A stretch of DNA of 64,000 nt from Rudaea sp. 3F27F6 (GTDB lineage: Bacteria > Pseudomonadota > Gammaproteobacteria > Xanthomonadales > Rhodanobacteraceae). The notes beneath the pieces were generated by a model. That model was given only the letters and a program-made list of their open reading frames with translations, did no database searches and was not told the DNA's origin. Shown here one piece after another: positions 1 to 8,154 of this stretch. Each line of letters starts with the position of its first letter. The first letter of the stretch is position 1. The translations under genes and the position numbers were made by a program. The DNA lies in assembly GCF_005503555.1 (NCBI RefSeq), contig NZ_SCNG01000003.1, positions 124,001 through 188,000 of the forward strand. Direction: 5' to 3'.

Positions 1-80
1 AACTGCTCCGTCGAGAGGCGGCCTTGGAAGTGGTTTCCCGCCGCGACGTTCGCGTGCCCTAAAGTAAAAGTATTCGGCCT

Positions 81-2696
81 TCACAGCCCACGCATCTGCG
101 CAAGCGAAGCGCGCGCACGGGCTGCGCCGGTGGTGACCAGTTCGACGATGTCGTGCTGGCTCTCGTCGATGAATTCGGCAATCTGCGGAAGCAGGCGCGT
201 CGAGTTTTCGAATGCCGTTATCGCCTGCTGTTTCAGCTTGCGCCGGTCGATCGGTGCGACATCGGCCTCTTCGCTGTGGCGCAGGGCGAACTCGCCGTGC
301 ATGCCGTCGATCCACGCGCGTATCGCGTCGCGGCTGCGCTGGTCGAAGAGGGCGGTCGGCTGTTGGGCGAGCATCGCGTCGATTTCGTCGAGGCGCGCGA
401 GCTGTTGCCGCGGCGGGGAATTTGCACGCAGCTCGGTCTCGACTTCCTGCAACCATAAGCCCACGCGATTCAGCGCGATCAGCGGTTGCGAGGGATCGCG
501 GCGCAGCATTTCGGCATCGTATTGGCGCGATTTCGCGAAGTAGCGTCGTGCGGTGGCAAAGTCGCCGCTCTTTCCCGCAATCATCGCGGCAGTCGAGGCT
601 TCGAGCACGAGGTTGATGTAGAAACGCACATCATCGGGCCGGCGTGCGATCAGTTCCTCGTGCGCATGCACGGCGTCGGTAGCCAATGCCAGCGCCTCGC
701 CGCGTTTCGCCGGATCGGCTTCGGCAAAGGCCATCGTCCACTTGGCGAGAAAATACAGGGTGGTCGCTTTCGAATTGTCGATATCGTTGCGGTCCGCTTC
801 ATTCGTTGCGCTGCCCCGCGCCTCGGCATACAAACTGCCGGCTTCCTGCAGCAGTGCGATGCGTTCCGCCGCGGATATCTCGAGGCCGGGCGTGCGCCCG
901 AACTGGGCCAACGCGTCGGCGCGGACGCGCAACTCGGCCGAAGTTTCGCTGTCGTCGCGTGCGCTGCGCGCGAGCGCTGCGAGCTGCCGGAAGCGCTTCG
1001 TCGCCTCGGTGAACAGGCGCTGTTCGCTGACGCAGATGGCAAGCAGTTTCTGTACGACGAGGCGTTGCCGGCGCGACGCCGCGTCTGCGCCGCCGATCAC
1101 CTCGGCATGATCGAGTGAGCGCAATGCGAGTGCGAGCGTCTGCTGGCGCTGCGCAGGCGGGATCAGCAGGCGTTCCTGCATTTCTGCGAGGCGCACGTAG
1201 CCGAGCGCGATTTCAAGCAGCAATACACGGTTGTCGCCGGCATCCGCGCCGAGTTGATTGAGGTAATCGAGACCCGTGTCGAGCAGCGTCTGCTGTGCTT
1301 TGGCCGTGCCGGGCACGTTGGCGATCTGATCGAATACCTCGCCGACGAAACGATTGGCGAGCGTGCGCACGTTGCTGAAGTGTTTCTCTGCGCGGGCGAA
1401 TTGCTTCTCCGCGCGTGCGGACTGCGCACGCGCCTGATGCGCCTGATGCAGCGCAGTCGCCGACAGGGCGAGCAGACTGGCCGCGGCAAGCACGCCGAAT
1501 GCGACGCCGGCTCGGTTGCGGACGATGAACTTGCGCGCGCGATAAGCGAACGTGCCGCCGCGCGCGAGCACCGGGCGATCGTCGAGATGCCGGCGCACGT
1601 CATCGGCGAACTGATCGACGCTGGCGTAGCGACGGTACGGCTCCTTGCGCAGCGCCATCAGCACGATGTTGTCGAGATCGCCGCGCAGGTTGTGCTGCAG
1701 ACGGCGCAAACGAAACGGACCGAGATCGTGGGCTTCGTTCGTCATATGCGCGGCGAGACTCGCGCTCGGCCGCTCGGGATCGGTGGCGACGATCTCTTGC
1801 ACCAGCTCGTGCATGCGCGTTTTGTCGGCACTGTACGGGCTGCGTCCGGTAAGCAGGCGATAAAGCAGCACGCCGAGCGAGTAGACATCGCTGGCGATGC
1901 TGATCGCCTCGCCCTTGATCTGTTCGGGGCTGGCGTACTCGGGCGTAAACGCGTTGATCGTCGCGGGTTCGTCGACGCCCGCATCGACGAGGCGGGCAAT
2001 GCCGAAGTCGAGCAGTTTCACCGCGCCGTTGTTGTCGACGAGAATGTTGCTCGGCTTGAGGTCGCGATGCACGATGAGGTTCTGGTGCGCGAACTGCACC
2101 GCGGCGCAGACCTCGCAGAACAGTTCGAGCCGTGCGCGCAGATCGAGACCGCGTTCGCGACAATAGCGATCGATCGCGATGCCATCGACGTAGTCCATGA
2201 CGATATAGGGCGTGCCGTCCGCGCTGCTGCCGCCGTCGATCAGGCGCGCGATGCCCGGGTGATCCAGGCCGGCGAGTATCCGTCGCTCGCGGCCGAAGCG
2301 TGCGGCCGCGTCGCGGCTGCCGAGATCGGCGCGAATCAGCTTGATCGCGACTTCTTTTTCGTACTGCGCATCGTCGCGGCGCGCACGGAACACGCGGCCC
2401 ATGCCGCCGCGCGCGATCTCGGCGGTGATGCGGTAGGGCCCGAGCAGGCTGCCGATCCACGAGTCCGTTTTGCGCGAGTCGTCGTCGTTCAGCGCGTCGA
2501 TGGCGCGCTCGATCGAAGTGGCTTGATCGAGGAAGCCCTCGGTGCGTTCCGCTTTGGCGATCCATTCGAGTGCCTCGCGATACAGCGCTTCGTCGCCGCT
2601 CGCGGCCGCGCGCACGTGCGCTTCGCGCACCGCTGCGGGAAGGCCGAGGCAATCGCCGACGATCTCGGTGAGTTTTTGCCAGCGTTCGGAATTCAT
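81..2696 (-). CDS. Transmembrane serine/threonine protein kinase (PknB-like) with C-terminal helical repeat region
   Basis: Phosphorylates Ser/Thr on unknown protein targets. The predicted protein is 871 residues. The kinase domain covers about residues 88-370: glycine loop RGGMGRVF near 96, VAIK lysine near 119, HRDLKPSN with the catalytic Asp near 212, DFG near 230 and the YASPEQ activation-segment end near 255. One hydrophobic segment near 397-417 anchors it, followed by an Ala/Arg-rich helical, TPR-like region of about 450 residues that is probably periplasmic. I chose the ATG at 2696 because an AGGAAG ribosome-binding site sits directly upstream; an upstream in-frame ATG at 2789 adds 31 residues without family resemblance. 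The N-terminal MNSERWQKLTEI type is known from kinases encoded beside ECF sigma factors, and one lies nearby at 5996-6652. Kinase assignment is firm; the target is unknown. Confidence 0.9.
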   Translation of the reverse strand: MNSERWQKLTEIVGDCLGLPAAVREAHVRAAASGDEALYREALEWIAKAERTEGFLDQATSIERAIDALNDDDSRKTDSWIGSLLGPYRITAEIARGGMGRVFRARRDDAQYEKEVAIKLIRADLGSRDAAARFGRERRILAGLDHPGIARLIDGGSSADGTPYIVMDYVDGIAIDRYCRERGLDLRARLELFCEVCAAVQFAHQNLIVHRDLKPSNILVDNNGAVKLLDFGIARLVDAGVDEPATINAFTPEYASPEQIKGEAISIASDVYSLGVLLYRLLTGRSPYSADKTRMHELVQEIVATDPERPSASLAAHMTNEAHDLGPFRLRRLQHNLRGDLDNIVLMALRKEPYRRYASVDQFADDVRRHLDDRPVLARGGTFAYRARKFIVRNRAGVAFGVLAAASLLALSATALHQAHQARAQSARAEKQFARAEKHFSNVRTLANRFVGEVFDQIANVPGTAKAQQTLLDTGLDYLNQLGADAGDNRVLLLEIALGYVRLAEMQERLLIPPAQRQQTLALALRSLDHAEVIGGADAASRRQRLVVQKLLAICVSEQRLFTEATKRFRQLAALARSARDDSETSAELRVRADALAQFGRTPGLEISAAERIALLQEAGSLYAEARGSATNEADRNDIDNSKATTLYFLAKWTMAFAEADPAKRGEALALATDAVHAHEELIARRPDDVRFYINLVLEASTAAMIAGKSGDFATARRYFAKSRQYDAEMLRRDPSQPLIALNRVGLWLQEVETELRANSPPRQQLARLDEIDAMLAQQPTALFDQRSRDAIRAWIDGMHGEFALRHSEEADVAPIDRRKLKQQAITAFENSTRLLPQIAEFIDESQHDIVELVTTGAARARASLAQMRGL

Positions 2697-3002
2697 TTCT
2701 TCCTCGGATTGCGGCCGTCGTGAGCGTGGCCTTCGTGCTTGAGCGTCGGTCAATTCCGCGCCTGTGAATAAAAGCGCAGAAGCGCGCAAATCGGTTCATC
2801 GCGATGCGGTGCGTTCGTTTTCACAGAAAAATTCAACAACGAGATCGTGCTTGAGCCGTTTCCGCGAATGCTGCGCTCAGACAGATGAGAGCCGCAGATT
2901 TCGGGCTCCGTGGGGACATTCGTCCGAGGCCGATCGCGATGCAGGGCGACGATCGGCCTCGGCGCGGATGTTCCGGTTGTCGTTCATCGAAGGAGTGCAT
3001 TC
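2697..3002. other. Divergent intergenic region between kinase and LRR gene
   Basis: About 306 bases between two divergent starts, so it must hold both promoters. I see the AAGGAG ribosome-binding site of the LRR gene at about 2989-2994. No convincing sigma-70 hexamers, palindrome or RNA fold stands out. Confidence 0.5.
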
Positions 3003-5702
3003 ATGTTGTTGCAGTGGTTTTCATCTCGTTTCCTCCGCGCCGGAAGCATCGCCGCACCGCGGCCGTCCGGTGCACGCCGCGGCGCCGCCGTGCTGTCGCT
3101 CGGATTCGCCGTCGCCGGCCTCGCCGCGAGCGCGCCGGCGCGCGCCGACATCCCTGCCGGAGAGCGGCAGGTTCTCGTCGATCTGTACGCCAGTGCCGGT
3201 GGCGCCAACTGGTCGAACAAGACCAACTGGCTCGGCGCGGCCGGCACGGAGTGCACCTGGAACGGCGTCACCTGCGATGCGGGCAAGACGCACGTCACCG
3301 TGCTCAAGTTGAATTTCAACAATCTCATCGGCACGGTGCCGTCGTCGCTCGCGACGCTGTCCGAACTGACTCAGCTCAATCTGCGGCAGAACGAGTTGAG
3401 CGGGAGCATTCCTGCTCTCGCCGGCATGACCAAGCTGGTCAATGTCGACCTGAGCAGCAACAAGTTCACCGGCACCTTGCCGTCGCTGACCGGCTTGAGC
3501 GGTCTTGTTGAGTTCCGCGTGCAAGGCGGCCAGTTGACCGGCTCGACGCCCGCTCTGACCGGCTTGACCAAGCTCCGATATTTCTACGTCAACGGCAACA
3601 AGCTGGACGGGCAGATCGGTGCGCTCGCGGGCGCTGTCGCGCTCGAAGAGTTCAGCGTCTACAACAATCAAATGAGCGGCGCGATTCCCGATCTGACCGG
3701 CCTTACCGCGCTGAAGCTGTTCGACGCTTCGGTCAACCAGTTCAGCTCGATCGGTGCGTTGAACGGCCTTGCCAACCTCGAAACCGTGGTCGTCGCTTAC
3801 AACCAGTTGAGCGGCTCGATTCCCTCGCTGCAAGGACTGGGCAAGCTGAGGAATTTCTACGTCAACGACAACCAGCTCACCGGTTCGATTCCGCCGCTGG
3901 GCGACCTGGTCAACATCGAGCAGTTCTATCTGAGCCACAACAAGATCGGCGGTCAGATTCCTTCGCTTGCCGGACTCGTGAAGATGCGCGCCTTCTGGGT
4001 TTACGACAACCTGCTGGTCGGCTCGCCGCCGGCGCCGCCGAATCAGACCATGGCCGCGATCCTGTGCCCGAATCCGTTGCGCAACAGCCCCGAGGCGGCG
4101 ATCAATCAGGCCTGGGACAACGTCGTCACCGGCAACCAGCCCTGGTCGGACGGATGCACCGGCAGTTTCGATGTGACGCCGACCGTGCGCGATGCGGCCA
4201 GCGGCGATCCGATCACCGACGGCAGCACGGGCACGATCACACCGAACACCACGCAGATTCTCCCGCTGAACGGCAGCGTCCAGTTCACCCTGACGCCGGC
4301 GCAGGGCTATCACCTGCGCACGCCGATCGACAGTTCCTGCCCGGGCAATCGCAACGGCAATGTTTTCACCGCCGGCCCGGTCACCGACTATTGCTACGTC
4401 AACGCAGTTTTCGTCAAAGACGCGGTGCCGCCCGTCGACGGCGTTTGCGGCAGCGACCACGGCAAGACTCTGAGCGTACCGCCGACCAACCTGTGCAGCG
4501 CCGGCAGCGCGAGCGCCGTCGCCGGCAACGGGCCGTGGATCTGGTCGTGCGCGGGCAGCGGAGGCGGCGCGACCGCGCAGTGCTCGGCCGAGAAAGCGGG
4601 GCGGAACTGGACGGTGACGGCCGTGGTTTCCGGCAGCGGCGGCATTGCGGCGCCGACGACGCAGAGTGTCGCCGACGGCGCCGTTGCCCGCGTCACCGCT
4701 ACGCCGGATCGCGGCTACGCGTTGAAGAGTGCCGTCGGTTGCGGCGTGAGTGCGATCGTGCCGGGCACCACTTCGGCGCCGGTCGAGGTGACGACGGCCG
4801 CGGTCACGGCCGATTGCACGGTCACCTTCACCTTCACCGCGATTCCGCTCGACGGCGTATGCGGCAGCGACAACGGCAAGACCTTGACCGCTCCTCCGAC
4901 TCATCTGTGCAGTGCGGGCGACGCGAGCGGCATCGAAGGTACGGGACCGTGGACGTGGTCGTGTTCGGGTCTCCATGCCGGCAGCACCGCGCAGTGCTCG
5001 GCGCAGAAAGCGGCGCAGACTTGGACGGTGACCGCCGGCGTCAACGGCAGCGGCGGCACGGCGGCGCCGGCCACACAAAGCGTTGCCGACGGCGCTCGTG
5101 CCACGGTGTCTGCCGCGCCCGATCCCGGCTATGCGCTGGCCGGCGCAGTGGGCTGCGGTGGCGCAGCGATCTCCGGCAACACGGTGACCACAGCCGCGGT
5201 GACGGCGGACTGTACGTTGACGCTGATCTTCGCTCCGGCCGCGCACGCGACGACGACGCAGTTCATGAACGTGGCTCCGTCCGCACCGCGTGTCGGCGAC
5301 AGCGTGGCGGTGAGCGTGCGCGTCAGCGATGCCGTATTTGCAGGAGCGATCGAATCGATTGCCGGCACGACGGCAGCGGCGCGCGACGCACGGCCCGCGG
5401 CGATTCCGGCCGGCACGGTCACGGTGAGCGGCGGCGGTACCTCGTGCATTGCCGCGCTCGACGTCGCCGGCAACGGTCAGTGCAGCCTGCACTTCCCGAT
5501 GGCGGGCGTGCATCAGTTGCAGGCGACGTATCCGGGCAGCACGACGCAGGGACATTTGCCGTCGAGCGCCGTTTATGCCGTGACCGTCGTCGATGCGCCA
5601 ACCTCGCCTCTCGCGCAGGCGCCGTTGCTCGACCACAAGGGTCTGTCGCTGCTCGTGCTGCTGTTGTGCGGTGGCGCGCTATGGCGGCATGCACGCCGCT
5701 GA
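3003..5702 (+). CDS. Exported leucine-rich-repeat protein with Ig-like repeats and IPTL-like C-terminal anchor
   Basis: A predicted secreted or surface-anchored adhesion or recognition protein of 899 residues. A long signal peptide ends near APARA. Next comes a cap resembling the plant LRR N-terminal domain (ANWSNKTNWLG ... CTWNGVTC), then about ten LRRs (residues ~95-345) with the L-x-L-x-x-N-x-L-x-G-x-IP pattern. Two copies of a Cys-containing module follow (CGS-D-GKTL ... LCSAG ... GPW-WSC ... QCSA), each with a WTVTA ... GSGG beta-repeat, then a bacterial Ig-like domain. The C-terminus PLLDHKGLSLLVLLLCGGAL plus basic tail resembles an IPTL-CTERM sorting signal. I chose ATG 3003 because AAGGAG lies 8 bp upstream. 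It sits between the kinase and its probable ECF partner, on the opposite strand. Ligand unknown. Confidence 0.85.
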   Translation: MLLQWFSSRFLRAGSIAAPRPSGARRGAAVLSLGFAVAGLAASAPARADIPAGERQVLVDLYASAGGANWSNKTNWLGAAGTECTWNGVTCDAGKTHVTVLKLNFNNLIGTVPSSLATLSELTQLNLRQNELSGSIPALAGMTKLVNVDLSSNKFTGTLPSLTGLSGLVEFRVQGGQLTGSTPALTGLTKLRYFYVNGNKLDGQIGALAGAVALEEFSVYNNQMSGAIPDLTGLTALKLFDASVNQFSSIGALNGLANLETVVVAYNQLSGSIPSLQGLGKLRNFYVNDNQLTGSIPPLGDLVNIEQFYLSHNKIGGQIPSLAGLVKMRAFWVYDNLLVGSPPAPPNQTMAAILCPNPLRNSPEAAINQAWDNVVTGNQPWSDGCTGSFDVTPTVRDAASGDPITDGSTGTITPNTTQILPLNGSVQFTLTPAQGYHLRTPIDSSCPGNRNGNVFTAGPVTDYCYVNAVFVKDAVPPVDGVCGSDHGKTLSVPPTNLCSAGSASAVAGNGPWIWSCAGSGGGATAQCSAEKAGRNWTVTAVVSGSGGIAAPTTQSVADGAVARVTATPDRGYALKSAVGCGVSAIVPGTTSAPVEVTTAAVTADCTVTFTFTAIPLDGVCGSDNGKTLTAPPTHLCSAGDASGIEGTGPWTWSCSGLHAGSTAQCSAQKAAQTWTVTAGVNGSGGTAAPATQSVADGARATVSAAPDPGYALAGAVGCGGAAISGNTVTTAAVTADCTLTLIFAPAAHATTTQFMNVAPSAPRVGDSVAVSVRVSDAVFAGAIESIAGTTAAARDARPAAIPAGTVTVSGGGTSCIAALDVAGNGQCSLHFPMAGVHQLQATYPGSTTQGHLPSSAVYAVTVVDAPTSPLAQAPLLDHKGLSLLVLLLCGGALWRHARR

Positions 5703-5995
5703 CGATTTTGTTTCCCCCAAGGCCAGGGACGGCCACCTTCGATCGGATCGGCAGATCGGTCTGATTGGAAAACCAAAGAGGCGCGCCAAGTCGCGCCTCC
5801 ATGCCTATAGCCGTCGCAGCGGATTTGGCGCATGTGTCGGAGCATCAAGCAAGCGCAAATGGCAACGTTTCGCTTGCATTGTCGACTTTACGCAGCGAAG
5901 CCATAGTCGCTGCTGTCGCTTGTATCGTCTATCTTTTCGGCGCGCTGTTTGTGCGAGCAATACGGATGCAGCGACGCACGCACCCGCCGCGTCGG
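5703..5995. other. Convergent intergenic region (LRR gene / sigma factor)
   Basis: Noncoding stretch between converging genes. Its only clear element is the hairpin at 5778-5799, listed separately. The rest shows no recognisable gene or motif. Confidence 0.5.
5778..5799 (-). terminator. Probable terminator of the ECF sigma factor transcript
   Basis: Perfect 8-bp stem GAGGCGCG / CGCGCCTC with a 6-nt loop. Read on the minus strand it is followed by TTTGGTTTTCC, a broken T-tract, which suits termination of the sigma-factor transcript. On the plus strand no T-tract follows. Confidence 0.55.
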
Positions 5996-6652
5996 TCAGA
6001 TCGGCGGTTCGACCTGCGCCGCTTCGAGTTCGCTGCGCAGGAACACGCGTGCCATCGTCCAGTCACGTTTGACCGTAGCCGGCGACAACTGCATCAGCGC
6101 GGCGACTTCCTCGATCGGCAGGCCGGCGAAATAGCGCAGATCCATGATCTGCGCCTGTCGCGCCGACAACGCACGCAGTTTCTCCAGCGCCGCTTCGAGT
6201 GCGACGAAATCGAGTTCCAGGCGCTCGCTTGCCTGCGCATCGGGCGCCTCCGCGCCGAGGCCCGACGGGGTGCATCCGGCCAGCGTGTTGTCGAGACTCG
6301 TGAACGCCACGTCGCCGCCGCGTTTCTGCGCGCGGCCGACACGTGCGTGGTCGATCAATACGTGACGCATGATCTGCGCGGCGAGGCGAAAGAAATGTGC
6401 GCGGTCGTTGAGTTGCAAATCGTGCGCGTCGGCGAGTCGCAGGAACACCTCGTTGACCAGCGCCGTCGGCTGCAAAGTGTGATCGGCGCGTTCTTTGCGC
6501 AATTGGTGCCGCGCGGTGCGGCGCAATTCGGCATAGACGCGCGGCGCGAGTTGCGCCATCGCCACGGGTTCTCCGGCCGTATAGCGGTGCAGCAGCACGG
6601 TCAGCGTTTCGTCGCCTTCGGCTTGCGGCGAAATGGGGGCGGAATCGGTCAT
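5996..6652 (-). CDS. ECF-type RNA polymerase sigma factor (TIGR02999/ECF43-like)
   Basis: A 218-residue alternative sigma factor. Region 2 includes RVYAELRRTARHQLRKER and TALVNEVFLRL, followed by HFFRLAAQIMRHVLIDHAR. Region 4 has the helix-turn-helix around EEVAALMQLSPATVKRDWTMAR. This pattern belongs to the ECF group usually paired with Ser/Thr kinases rather than anti-sigma factors, and a kinase with the matching N-terminus is at 81-2696 on the same strand. The two are separated by the opposite-strand LRR gene, which is unusual. No anti-sigma gene adjoins it. The start at 6652 (ATG) lacks a strong ribosome-binding site. Activation by kinase phosphorylation is inferred from the family. Confidence 0.88.
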   Translation of the reverse strand: MTDSAPISPQAEGDETLTVLLHRYTAGEPVAMAQLAPRVYAELRRTARHQLRKERADHTLQPTALVNEVFLRLADAHDLQLNDRAHFFRLAAQIMRHVLIDHARVGRAQKRGGDVAFTSLDNTLAGCTPSGLGAEAPDAQASERLELDFVALEAALEKLRALSARQAQIMDLRYFAGLPIEEVAALMQLSPATVKRDWTMARVFLRSELEAAQVEPPI

Positions 6653-7146
6653 CGGCGGTGGCTGCTGCGGGGGCGAAGATCGGCGACGGTAACGGCGATC
6701 GAGTATACGGATTCACTCTCGGCGTGGCCTGCCTTCGCTCTTCGCAGCGCCTTCGATGATGCGATCTTCGTGAACCTGTTCTCAAGATGACTCGATTCGA
6801 GCGAGATCGGGTGCTTCGCGTTCGAGTGTGAATTCTGCGTGACCGCAGCAAGAGAAATTGCGAAATGCAAATGCTATAGTCGAAGCGGTTGTTGAGTGTG
6901 TCGGCAAGAGGGTAGTGATAGCAGCGGGACCGGATCGATCCGGTCCGGATTCCAAATCGCGACGGGCGTCCAGCACCCTGTCGCCCGCATCCGGAGTGGA
7001 TGCGGTGCGCTTTGATCGATCCCCTGATAGACGATTCCAGCCCGGCACATGATCCGGACAGGGCGCGAAGGCTTTTGCTTTTCGCGGGTCGCAAATAATT
7101 CGTGCGAGGCCATTGCCTTGATCGCCTTCATGGGGAGAGGGTTGCT
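6653..7146. other. Divergent intergenic region with a perfect palindrome
   Basis: About 494 bases between the divergent sigma-factor and response-regulator genes. It contains a 20-bp palindrome (6927-6946, listed separately), a small stem GCATCC-5-GGATGC at about 6989-7005 and an AT-rich patch (aaatgctatagt, about 6863-6880) that could supply a -10 box. No small gene is convincing. Confidence 0.5.
6927..6946. promoter_or_regulatory. Perfect 20-bp palindrome, possible operator
   Basis: GGACCGGATC followed immediately by its exact reverse complement GATCCGGTCC. It lies 200 bp upstream of the response-regulator start and 275 bp upstream of the sigma-factor start. A spacer-free palindrome in a long divergent promoter region suggests a dimeric DNA-binding protein site; the binder is unknown. 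Confidence 0.4.
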
Positions 7147-7854
7147 GTGCGTCTGAAAGTTGCGGTACTCGAAGATGATGCCGATTTGCGCGAGGACATC
7201 CTCATTCCTCAATTGCGCAAATTCGGTTTCGACGTCGCCGGCTTCGGCACCTCGGTCGACCTGTTTCGCGCGATGCTCGCGGCGACTTTCGATCTGCTCG
7301 TGCTCGACATCGGCCTGCCCGACGGCGACGGTTTCAGCGTGGCGCGCCGGCTGCGCGAGAATTTCGCGATCGGCATCGTCATCCTGACCGGACGCAGCGC
7401 CGCGGCGGACCGGGTGAAAGGTCTGACCGAAGCGGCCGATGCGTGGCTGGTCAAGCCGGTCGAAATCGAAGTGCTCGCCGCGACCTTGCACAGCCTCGCG
7501 CGGCGCATGCGCATGAGCGCCGTCGAGAGCGACACCGAATCCGCGCAGTGGAGTCTCGCTCCCGAAGGCTGGCAACTGTGCGAGCCCGACGGCGGCAGCA
7601 TGACGCTAAATCATTCCGAGCGGCGTCTTCTGGCGCGGCTATTTGACGCACCTGGCGAACTCGTCACCCACGACGAATTGATTCGCGCACTCGTCAATTC
7701 GGCCGAGGACGTCGATCTGCATCGCCTGGAAATGCTGATTCATCGGCTGCGGCGCAAAGTCGCCGCCGAGCTTGGAAAGCCGTTGCCGTTGCGCTCCGTG
7801 CGCGGCAAGGGCTACATCATTTTCACCAAGGACGAGCGCCGCGCGGAATCCTGA
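7147..7854 (+). CDS. Orphan OmpR/PhoB-type response regulator
   Basis: A 235-residue two-component transcription factor. The receiver domain is residues 1-115, with acidic pocket E9-D10-D11, phospho-acceptor Asp54 in LLVLDIGLPDGDG, the switch Thr in ILTGR and the Lys in WLVKP. A winged-helix DNA-binding domain follows (about 135-228), ending in the typical LRSVRGKGYIIF. I chose GTG at 7147 because GGGGAGAGGG lies just upstream and the receiver fold begins immediately. No histidine kinase is adjacent, so it is an orphan here. It immediately precedes the giant surface-protein gene on the same strand, which may be a target (inference). Confidence 0.9.
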   Translation: MRLKVAVLEDDADLREDILIPQLRKFGFDVAGFGTSVDLFRAMLAATFDLLVLDIGLPDGDGFSVARRLRENFAIGIVILTGRSAAADRVKGLTEAADAWLVKPVEIEVLAATLHSLARRMRMSAVESDTESAQWSLAPEGWQLCEPDGGSMTLNHSERRLLARLFDAPGELVTHDELIRALVNSAEDVDLHRLEMLIHRLRRKVAAELGKPLPLRSVRGKGYIIFTKDERRAES

Positions 7855-8154
7855 TTTCGTCTGCGATAGCTCACCCAATCTCACCTCCGCGGGCGTGGCG
7901 CACACATGCAGTGTGACCGTGCGCAAGTTTTCGTGAGTGTAATTTCCCGCATCGCTGCATAGCATGCGCGCCACAGGGACAGGGCTTTGCGCCCTATGGG
8001 TTTTGCATAGCTTGCCGTGAAGTTCCGGCGGGCATCGCTTGCGCGCATTCGCACGCAATGCGGCAGACCCGGAGAAATCAGGAGGAACCCGCCGCGACAA
8101 CCCTTTGGTTGCGCGGACGGACGCGTTTTGCCTAGAAACCGTGGAGAAATATCG
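7855..8154. other. Leader/promoter region of the giant DUF11 gene
   Basis: 300 bases between the response regulator and the giant gene. It holds a small GGGC-TTTGC-GCCC stem near 7986-7998, a strong hairpin at 8092-8116 (listed separately) and the GGAG ribosome-binding site at about 8143. I could not match it to a known riboswitch class. Confidence 0.45.
8092..8116 (+). promoter_or_regulatory. Hairpin in the 5' leader of the giant DUF11 gene
   Basis: Ten paired bases (CCGCG-CAACC with GGTTG-CGCGG, one bulged A) closed by a CTTT tetraloop, 38 nt before the start codon. It may affect mRNA stability or translation. No T-tract follows, so it is not an obvious terminator. Confidence 0.35.

Noticed and set aside
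3021-5636. An 871-codon minus-strand open frame opposite the LRR gene
   Set aside because: Shadow of a repeat-rich GC-rich gene; no recognisable family and no ribosome-binding site.
8092-8116. c-di-GMP or other known riboswitch in the giant gene's leader
   Set aside because: The hairpin is real but I could not place the conserved GEMM-I/II or any other riboswitch core around it.
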